Below, piece after piece: positions 56,570 through 64,000 of a stretch of 64,000 bases of DNA (its first letter is position 1; each line of letters opens with the position of its first letter). Position numbers and translations under genes: made by a program. The notes below the pieces were generated by a model. That model was not told the origin of the DNA. It did no database searches and was given only the letters and a program-made list of their open reading frames with translations. The DNA lies in assembly GCF_003086295.3 (NCBI RefSeq), contig NC_092051.1, forward strand, positions 13,570,810-13,634,809, read 5' to 3'. Origin of the DNA: Arachis hypogaea (lineage: Eukaryota > Streptophyta > Magnoliopsida > Fabales > Fabaceae).

Positions 56570-59498
56570 TTATATGCCAGAAGACATGTCACTTCGGCCC
56601 CCGGCCATCCTCTCTGCCTGTTCTCCACGCTCACCTGTACGAACTCTTATAACATCTGAGACGGGAATTACTGCACAAATAACAAATCCAGTTAGCACTT
56701 ATTTAACTCCAATTGACAAAAAGTTAATGAATCTTGACTAGTTTTTTTCCCTCCTTTTCAATATAAGAACTTTCTTGCAATTGTGATTAGAACATATAAG
56801 TTAAGGAAAGCTACTAGATTCAATCTTACAGAATATTTTTCCATCACCAATCTCTCCCGTTCTTGCCTCTTCAATAATTTTGGCTATTACATCCTCGACC
56901 TAGGAACATGCATCATATATAAAAATCAGAGATTGTGCAGAAATAAATATTCTTTGGTGTGTCCAAGATTATTAATGTGATAAAAAAATTAAATAATTAA
57001 CATTTGAAAATTAAATGATTAACATTTGAGAATTCTTTTGATACGTGCTTTTGATATGAAGAATTCAAATATTATTTAGAATTTATTAGTTATAATTTTA
57101 GAACAATTTGATGTATTTTTATTTCTATTTATTTAGTTACTATATTGGGCTTTATATTAGTGGGTTTAGGATTTTTATTATTTTATCCTAATAAGAGGTT
57201 ATAAATACCTCCTAAATTATTGTAGTCGTCACATATTCAGGGATTAGAGGTGTGAAAACCTTCCTTTTGATTTCGTGATGAAATCATGATGTGGACAAGT
57301 GAAGTTGAGTGAGTCTGTCTCTTATGACATCGAGGAATTAAGTAGAAGGTTGATGAATCCCTTCGATTTAATTCCCAAACTATGGCATGGACAAATTAGA
57401 TGGAGGCCTTTCTTGTTGTGTCAAGAAATACAATGATTCTCTTTGTATTCAATTTCAATCTATCCCTTTTGTTTCTGTTTCAATTTAATATATCTTTTTA
57501 TTCCGTTTGAATTCTTATCTTCTTGATTATCTTTTATTTCGTACCATCTTTTCCCTTTCCCTTCCTACAAAATTCCATTAACAAAAAAAATATATAGTAG
57601 ATTACAATGCCCGCCAAATGTCTAGATACCTGATCCTTCCTCACCACTATTTCCATCTTAACTTTGGGAATAAAACTGTCTTCAGAAAATTCAGAGCCTG
57701 CAACAAATAACTTTCCATTAAGTGATAGGTGACTTGTATGTAAAAATGCATAGTACATTGTCCACAATTACAAACATAGAACACAATTAAAGTATATTGG
57801 TCACACAGGTCTAAATGATCACACAGACATTTTAGTTTAGTAAAGTAACATATACTTAGATATAAAATCAGGGACAACTAAGCTGCAGACATTAGGGACA
57901 CACATTTTCAGTACAGTCAGCTGCAAACTTACCTCCTTGCCTCTCTTTTGAACCACCCTGAGCACCAAAGCCCCTAGCATCAGACACAGTGACTCCACGA
58001 ATTCCCATTTTCAACAATGCCTTTCACATTAAGAAGAAAAACACGAACCAACCATATCATAGCTCAATAAGCTTAGTAAATCTAACAGCAAAATGCCACT
58101 GAAATAAAATGCATACAAGCAATATTTGATTAAACCAATAGTTCGAGAAGATAGTTGTATTGGACAAGTCACCACCTTTGGCCCAAGACAACACTATGTA
58201 CAGCTCACCGTATCTTTCTAAATCTATCAAATCTCTGAAAATATTCTCAATAATAACAAAATGATCTTCTAATGGTGAGTCATCAAATTCTAGAAGAAAA
58301 TAAGAAAAACATTTGATAGAATAGAAAAGGAAGAAGAATGTTCATCTTATTTGGCCTTTGTATCATTTGAGCTATTCTTGTCTTAGGACAAAGGTGGTGA
58401 CTTGTCCAATAAGTTGCTCTTTTCTATCTATAGTCACCAAAGCATCACGAAAGCATAACCAAGCTGACCCGTTCTATACATATGAAAACATGGTAAATTG
58501 CCGAAGAAAATTGTAGCAAAGAGCTAACTTAAAAAATTTCAAGAGGATTCTTGAGTGTGGAAATGAATTCACAAGTTGAAATTATGCATGTCAGTATGTG
58601 CTTTATATACAGGCTGCATGACAAATAAATTAAGCTCAAATTTAAATGTGCATGAAACTTGGAAGTAGGTTTGTTCTAATATTAACATGACAGCAAGAAA
58701 AACTTCTAGCACAACCAGTAACTAACTATTCGGTATCAATAGGCAGGTACTAAGATATCATGCCAGTATTTTCAATTCTTTATATCCAAAACATTTAACA
58801 ATAATAAATATCGTATACAATGTTTTTTAAGCTCAACATTAAAATGCACCAGTAACAAAGTGAAGAGTTGTGGTGATAATGCATATCTATACAGTAATGC
58901 AGCGGAAATAACAAGATCAACCTCGCATTGCAGAGAAATAAATGGCGATGATGAAAAAGGTGAAGATGTCTCACCGAAGAAACCTTAGGGATCCGCCATG
59001 GCCTGTTGCATAGGACAATTGACAGCTTAAAACAAACGCAGCTAAGACATAAACACGTAGCTATAATACAAAACACTCGTGCTACACAACTACACCATAA
59101 ATCTCTTCCATGAACATGAGAGAGAGAAGGTTATAACCTAAGAATGGCTTCCACTTTGTAGAAATCGGAATCTGGAACATACTCGGGCACTGCCACAGAG
59201 AGAAATAGAGAATAAGCAACAAACAGATTTAGCAATAGAACAACAGTTTCATTCTTAGAATTTGTGAATATAGATAACTTTTCTCTCCATTTCTACATGG
59301 ATTCGTACCTGAGGGAGTCTGAGCCCTGATTATGGGAAGAATCCCGGCGGCATTTCCAGCCCTGCGCGTGAGAACCACGTTCCGATGAGACTCTCGGAAG
59401 CGCGTAGGCATAGCACTGTAACCTGCAAAACGCAATTGAGCTTCTCTCAGATGAAAACTCGGAGCGCCAAACAAGTGCGTTCTCGTGATCGCGGCCAT
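56570..59498 (-). CDS. GLB1: Chloroplast PII nitrogen-sensor protein, seven exons, 198 aa
   Basis: PII binds ATP/ADP and 2-oxoglutarate and controls arginine synthesis through N-acetylglutamate kinase in plastids. Exons (minus): 59498-59309, 59189-59138, 59002-58975, 58020-57933, 57697-57630, 56899-56830, 56670-56570; GT-AG throughout, frames join exactly. Residues 1-62 are a Ser/Arg-rich transit-peptide-like region ([20 protein letters not shown]). The core starts [20 protein letters not shown] and contains [18 protein letters not shown], the T-loop ([15 protein letters not shown]), [32 protein letters not shown] and [11 protein letters not shown]. The C-terminal [16 protein letters not shown] is the land-plant Q-loop extension used for glutamine sensing. 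Length fits plant PII (about 196). Intron 5 holds a solo LTR and intron 3 a small inverted-repeat element. Appears intact. Confidence 0.97.
57034..57038. repeat. Solo-LTR target-site duplication TCTTT, left
   Basis: Identical to 57547-57551. Confidence 0.85.
57039..57546 (+). mobile_element. Solo LTR of the short copia-type family, inside GLB1 intron 5
   Basis: Aligns end to end with the LTRs at 27429-27967 and 28276-28820 (TGATACGTGCTT...GATATGAAGAATT, AATAAGAGGTTATAAATACCTC, and a variant CGTACCA end). Perfect 5-bp TSD TCTTT. No internal region, so the element was lost by LTR-LTR recombination. It is antisense to GLB1. Confidence 0.88.
57547..57551. repeat. Solo-LTR target-site duplication TCTTT, right
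   Basis: Identical to 57034-57038. Confidence 0.85.
58158..58411. mobile_element. 254-bp inverted-repeat element in GLB1 intron 3
   Basis: The ends TATTGGACAAGTCACCACCT and AGGTGGTGACTTGTCCAATA are perfect complements, and the similarity extends over about 31 bp (then CCCAAGACAA / TTGTCTTAGG). Flanked by AGTTG (58153-58157, 58412-58416). Superfamily not determined; a 2-bp TA duplication with slightly shorter TIRs is the alternative reading. Confidence 0.75.
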
Positions 59499-59814
59499 CG
59501 CTTCTTCTTCTTCTTCTTCTTCTCTCCCTATCTGTCTCTCTCACTGTCTCACTCTCACTGAGCTTCGACGTTAACGCCTGCCTTTCCAGACCGCGGGCGG
59601 TTAAAATGAAAATTGACAAGACACGTGAGGATTCCAATTTCCAAGTCCTTACAGTAATTAATGGGCCTGGCCTTGTCTTGGTTGGCTGAGAAAGTCAGCC
59701 CAACAAGAAGTCAGTTATAAACGGGCCAGGCCCAACTTTAGAGTGGTGAGTTGACTGCTTGAAGAATAACGACCAGACACCAGAGGATTGAGATTGGTGC
59801 TTGTAGGTTTGACG
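59499..59814. promoter_or_regulatory. 316-bp shared divergent promoter of GLB1 and the DUF952 gene
   Basis: Contains three site II-type motifs: TGGGCC (59662-59667), AGCCCA (59697-59702) and GGCCCA (59729-59734), and a G-box CACGTG at 59622-59627. A (TTC)n tract (59502-59524) gives GLB1 a GAA-rich 5' leader directly before its ATG. No clear TATA box in either direction, consistent with housekeeping promoters. Confidence 0.6.
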
Positions 59815-60557
59815 ATGGAGGATGAATTCGTGTACAGGATAAGCACAGCGAAGGAGTGGGAGTTGTTGCAAAGAAATGGATCCATTTTCGGTGGGGATCT
59901 TGACAAGTCTTCGGGTTTCATCCATCTCAGCAAGCTGAACCAGGTTCTCTCTTAAAATTGAGATTAAAAATTTCAAAGTTTGGTTAAGATTCGGGTCATA
60001 TATTATATGATATCAATGTTGCAGGTTCGGTCTACGCTAGAGAACTTTTTCACCAACACCAAATTGGAACTCTACCTGCTTCAGATTGATACTAAAAAGG
60101 TAGTTTTGAACTTGCACCAAGGAATGGAAAGTTAGTTAGCTGTTAGATTTCGTTAGTGATTAGAAGTTGGTTATCATATTATTTCAACTAACACACAGCC
60201 AGATGTAACTTGTAGTAGTAAATATTCTGTAAAATGATCCTGATTTCAGTGGTGTGATTAATGGATCTGATGACAATTCTGGTGGAATTATAGTAAGGCA
60301 TTGCAAAATGAATCTAACTGATATTGGTTTCATTCATAAAATTCGTACTTCTCCAGGGCATAACTGACAAATTCTAGGTCCTCTGGTTGTTGCAGCTTGG
60401 CGATGGTTTGATATATGAAGTTGTGGATGGCACAAATAGCTTCCCTCATTTCTATGGACCGTCTCGAAGCTTTGCCCCTCTTCCTCTGGATGCCGTGACA
60501 AAAGCAGAGAAGCTGTGTCTCTCAGATGGTAAATTCAGTTGTAGTTTGTTTGATTAA
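59815..60557 (+). CDS. DUF952 family protein, three exons, 121 aa
   Basis: Exons 59815-59943, 60025-60099, 60396-60557; GT-AG, phase 0, frames join without a break. The protein has the DUF952 pattern: start FVYRISTAKEWELLQRNG, then GGDLDKSSGFIHLSKLNQV, FFTNTKLELYLLQIDTKKLG, DGLIYEVVDGTNSFPHFYG and PLPLDAVTKAEKL. The conserved FIHLS, DGLIYE and FPHFYG segments are present. The molecular function of DUF952 is unknown; the domain occurs widely in bacteria and plants as a small stand-alone protein. Length is typical. Divergent neighbour of GLB1 across 316 bp, so possibly co-regulated. Confidence 0.92.
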
Positions 60558-60662
60558 CTCTTGTATGAGGGTAATGAAAGCAATTACTTTCCTATGTTAC
60601 TTGTAAAAGAAAGGATTGTACGCCACCAACGAATAATTGAAAATAAATGAATTGAATCTTAA

Positions 60663-60886
60663 GGGTGTGTGTGGTAGGAAGAATTATAAATAATTCCTAA
60701 GAATTTTCAGATGAGAATATCATATTTTCAATTTTTGGTTCAAAGTTTAAAAAACTATTCCTAAACAAGTTTGATTCTAGAGAATCAAAATACCATCATT
60801 TCAATTCCCACATTCTCCTTGGGTATCTTAAATTCCCATAAGAATGAAATCTTTATAACAATGTAATACTTGAACCACACACACCC
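60663..60886. mobile_element. Tourist-like MITE
   Basis: Terminal inverted repeats GGGTGTGTGTGG / CCACACACACCC and a TAA target duplication (60660-60662, 60887-60889), the PIF/Harbinger pattern. 224 bp, downstream of the DUF952 gene. Confidence 0.8.
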
Positions 60887-60889
60887 TAA

Positions 60890-61739
60890 GTAATATATGA
60901 TGATGTGATTATTAATTATTTGGTATCAAACAATTGAAAATGTCCGATGCCAAGTCATACATTCATACTGTACTAATCCTTTCAGCAAGAACCAGAACAA
61001 ATGTTTTGTCTCTGGTACTGTGCTTCTAAACAACTTGCAACAGATTCCCTATTATCAGTGCAGTGATTAGAAATTTAGAACAATGTAATCGTCTTTCTTA
61101 TACATTATTGTATAATAAGGTGATCAATGAGCTTATTAGGTACTATCCTCAACTACAACCCATTTGCCAACAAACATAATTGAAACCTGATATATTTATG
61201 TCACTAGATTCTAGTATATACCCGTTTTCATCATTGCTAATTATAAGGTTGCTTTGGGATTAAGGATACTGAATATCATTACAACGTCAACCCCATCAAT
61301 ATATTTGGATCTACCACCATACTGGTAAAGTAGATGGACTTCTCCAATTGAAAAACAAAATAAAATTGAATGGAGTCTATTTCATTACAAAGAATCTCGT
61401 GGTGGCAAGCAGTGTTGCAAGAAGTATGATTTCTATCTTGTCAGTGTTAGATATTTTATAAAATCAGTAATTTGTGTACCTCCAGCCATTGTCAATAAAT
61501 TCTTTAATTTAATTTAAAAACTTCCAATTCTTGAATCACAAACTCAGATGGAATCAAAGTGTATTTGTTTGTTATTGTCATCAGAATTGAAAACCCAAAT
61601 TTTATAAAGTTTATGAACATTCGTGTTCTTTTCATCACAGAAAAGATCATCTGTTAATATAATTAATTAATAATTACAACACCACCTAAACTAATTTCTA
61701 TATTAACAAATTGGACCACAATTAGAATAAAAATTCTAA
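60890..61739. other. Spacer and probable 3' LTR of the copia element
   Basis: The copia LTR starts (minus) at 61741 with TGTTAGAATTT and must run leftwards, but without its partner the far end cannot be placed. No gene seen. Confidence 0.4.
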
Positions 61740-61740
61740 C

Positions 61741-64000
61741 ATTCTCCCACTTAATCCAACATTTGTTACGTATAGTTTGTAATTACATATTATGTTTAAA
61801 CAATTTAGACAAATTACACAAATCATAGCGGTAGGTTCTCATTAATCGAGTATTACCTTCTACGTATTACAATGTAACATCTCCTAAGTGAATAAACTCT
61901 TTATGTGGTATTTCTGTAGGAATAAGCCCAATGCTTATTCTAGGCCCTTCACTGAATTTTATTTGTCATTCTCAATCATGTATGCGCATATATATTGACC
62001 AAATGAGAAATAAACAATAATAAGAATTTCATATCCAAATATGTCATATGATATAACATAAGTCATATAAGTGACGTTACAGAACATAAACACATACTAG
62101 TAACATGATCCTTAAACAATCCTGGTGGCATGCCTTTTGTCAAAGGATTTGCTGTCATCTGTTTAGTACTAATATGCTCTATCTATACCTCATTAGACTT
62201 AACTCGGTCTTTAATGGCTAAGTACTTAATATCGATGTGCTTACTTCGACTACTACTTCTATTATTCTTAGCCATAAATACAGCAGCTGAATTGTCACAA
62301 TATATTCTCAATGGCCTAGAGATACAATCCATAATCTTAAATTCAGAGATGAAATTCTTTAACCAAACACCTTATGATGTAATCTCAAAATAAGCAATAA
62401 ACTCGACTTCCATGGTAGAAGTGACTACAAGTAATTGTTTTGCACTCTTCCAAGATACTGCTCCATCAGCAAGCATGAAGATGTATCCTGACGTTGACTT
62501 CCTAGAATCAACACATCCCGTCAAGTCTGAATCTGAGTATTCAACAATTTTCAAATTGTCGGTTCGTCTATATGTAAGCATGAAGTTCTTGATCCCTTGA
62601 AGGTACCTTAAGACCTTTTTTGTAGCTCTCCAATGGATAATTCCTAGATTACTTTGATATCTTCCTAATATGCTAACAGCAAAAGCAATGTCAGGTCTTG
62701 TACAGACCTGAGCATACATTAGGCTTCCAACGGCTGAAGCATAAGGAATATTTTGCATTTGTTTCTTTTCAAGTTCATTTTTGGGACATTAATCTAAACA
62801 GAATTTGTCACCTTTCACAATAGGTGTAACACTTGGTGAACAATTTTTCATTTTAAACCTCTCAAGAACTTTATTAATATAGGCTTCTTGAGATAAACCT
62901 AAAATTTCTTTATGTTTATCTCTATGAATCTTTATGCCAATGACATCAGATGCATTACCCATATCTTTCATATCAAAATGTCTAGAGAGAAATTGTTTCA
63001 CTTCATGTAAGAACCCTAAATTATTTGTTGCAAGCAAAATATCATCTACATATAAGATGAGAAATATGATCTTGCTCCCACTAACCTTGTGATATATACA
63101 TTGATCAGAAATATTCTCAATGAACTCAAATGAAGAAATCACATTGTGAAATTTCAAATACCACTGTCGGAAAGCCTGCTTAAAACCATACATTGTTCTC
63201 TTAAGCTTAAAAGCTAACTCCTTACCAGCACTTGAGATAAATCCTTCGGGTTGTCTCATATAGACTTCTTCTTCCAAATCTCCATTAAGGAAGGCCATTT
63301 TCACATCCATTTGATGCAATTCCATGTCAAAGTGTGCTACCAATGCCATAATGATGCGGAAAGAGTCTTTCTTTGAAACAGGAGAAAAGGTTTTCCTGTA
63401 GTCAACTCCTTCCCTTTGAGTAAATCCTTTGGCAACAAGTCGAATCTTGTAGCGTTCAATATTGCCTAATGAATCCTTCTTGGTCTTAAAGACCCATTTA
63501 CAGCCAATGACCTTTTTCTCCATTAGGCAATTCTACAAGATCCCAAACTTGGTTATCCGCCATAGAATTCATTTCATCCTTCATAGCATCTAGCCAGAAA
63601 TTGGAATTACGACTTTCTATTGCTTGTGAAAATGTCGTTGGGTCATTTTCATCACAAACATCATAGTCAGACTCAACAAGATACACTACATAGTCACTAG
63701 AAATTGCAGGCTTTCTTATTCTTATTGATCTTCTTAATGTTGCATCATCAACCTCTTGTAAAGGTGGTGGCATAACAGGTTCTCCCTCTTCTTGAAGTTG
63801 CTCTTAAGCAATATGTTCTTGAACAATATTTTCATTATGAAGAGTTTGATCCTCCACCATATGATCTACTTGAACATTATCTTCATGATGTGGAACATTA
63901 GTAATAGGTTGTTCTACATTGATCCTATCTGTATGGGCATTGTATTGAACAATCACTCTTGTACATGGAGAGGTTTGACAAACATTATCATTCGCAACAA
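61741..64000 (-). mobile_element. Ty1/copia retrotransposon, 3' half, runs off the right edge
   Basis: Transcribed leftwards: RT and RNase H of a copia pol (62063-63791), a short 3' region, the purine tract GTGGGAGAA (61742-61750 on minus) and an LTR start TGTTAGAATTT at 61741. Integrase, gag and the 5' LTR lie beyond 64000 or are lost. Confidence 0.85.
62063..63791 (-). pseudogene. copia pol: reverse transcriptase and RNase H, broken
   Basis: Order on the minus strand: linker RRSIRIRKPAISSDYVVYL and FWLDAMKDEMNSMADNQVWD (63773-63520); a frameshift near 63510; RT with KVIGCKWVFKTKKD, LVAKGFTQREGVDY and QMDVKMAFLNGDLEEEVYM; the catalytic YVDD box in LILYVDDILLATNN (about 63055); a TAA at 62791-62789 where CAA is expected; RNase H with YASAVGSLMYAQVCTRPDI, YSDSDLTGCVDSRKSTSGYI and WKSAKQ; a second stop near 62374; then the tail CDNSAAVFMAKNN, SKHIDIKYLAIKD and KGMPPGLFKDHV, ending at 62065-62063. 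A few single-base lesions separate it from an open frame, so it is fairly young. Confidence 0.88.

Noticed and set aside
59695..59976. Minus-strand ORFs over the DUF952 first exon
   Set aside because: Shadow frames of a real, splice-supported exon on the other strand.

Overview
The window is plant nuclear DNA, almost certainly a legume and most likely peanut or a close relative (Arachis). The basis is three ordinary intron-containing plant genes, a fourth small conserved gene, and a dense nest of plant transposons. The retrotransposon at the left edge carries the palindrome TGGCGTTYAACGCCA and the phrase AAGTTTGGTGT, which I associate with Arachis repeats. The species call is recognition from memory, not a search.

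Layout. 1-9239: a degenerate Athila-lineage Ty3 element (5' LTR cut by the window edge, tRNA-Asp primer site, broken gag-protease-RT-RNase H, integrase missing, full 3' LTR), inserted into the integrase tail of an older Tat-like element (9240-11552) that keeps an antisense extra ORF and a 3' LTR. 12411-18378: a second, minus-strand Tat-lineage element with both LTRs, perfect 5-bp TSD ATAAC and most of pol deleted. 18384-21430: AT-rich DNA with a 206-bp MITE and a 90-bp SINE, both with exact target duplications. 21811-23016: galactinol synthase (three exons) with a heat-shock element and a G-box/ABRE upstream. 24000-26190: remnant of a FAR1-type MULE. 26540-29140: a ~200-bp tandem array split by a short non-autonomous copia element. 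29130-40502: a 2.08-kb direct duplication flanking a LINE and a broken CACTA transposase gene; the second copy also holds a MULE carrying CCCH/RRM gene pieces. 40500-46690: nearly gene-free.

The right third holds the genes. 47010-48701 (minus): a complete 181-residue ADP-ribosylation factor in six coding exons plus a 5'-UTR intron. 49175-55047: a 5.9-kb MULE with TIRs, near-perfect 9-bp TSD, a broken MuDR-type transposase and an antisense GRF zinc-finger gene. 55480-56360: a LINE fragment. 56570-59498 (minus): chloroplast PII nitrogen-sensor protein GLB1 (seven exons) with a solo copia LTR and a small inverted-repeat element in introns. 59815-60557 (plus): a DUF952 gene, divergent from GLB1 across 316 bp containing three site II-type motifs. 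61740-64000 (minus): the 3' part of a broken Ty1/copia element running off the right edge.

The host genes are unrelated in function: raffinose-family sugar synthesis (GolS), vesicle budding (ARF) and plastid carbon/nitrogen sensing (PII). The transposons show nested age layers: the Athila element sits inside a Tat element, a copia element inside the tandem array, a MULE inside a duplicated block, and a solo LTR inside a gene. All exon joins were read by hand from splice signals and reading-frame continuity.
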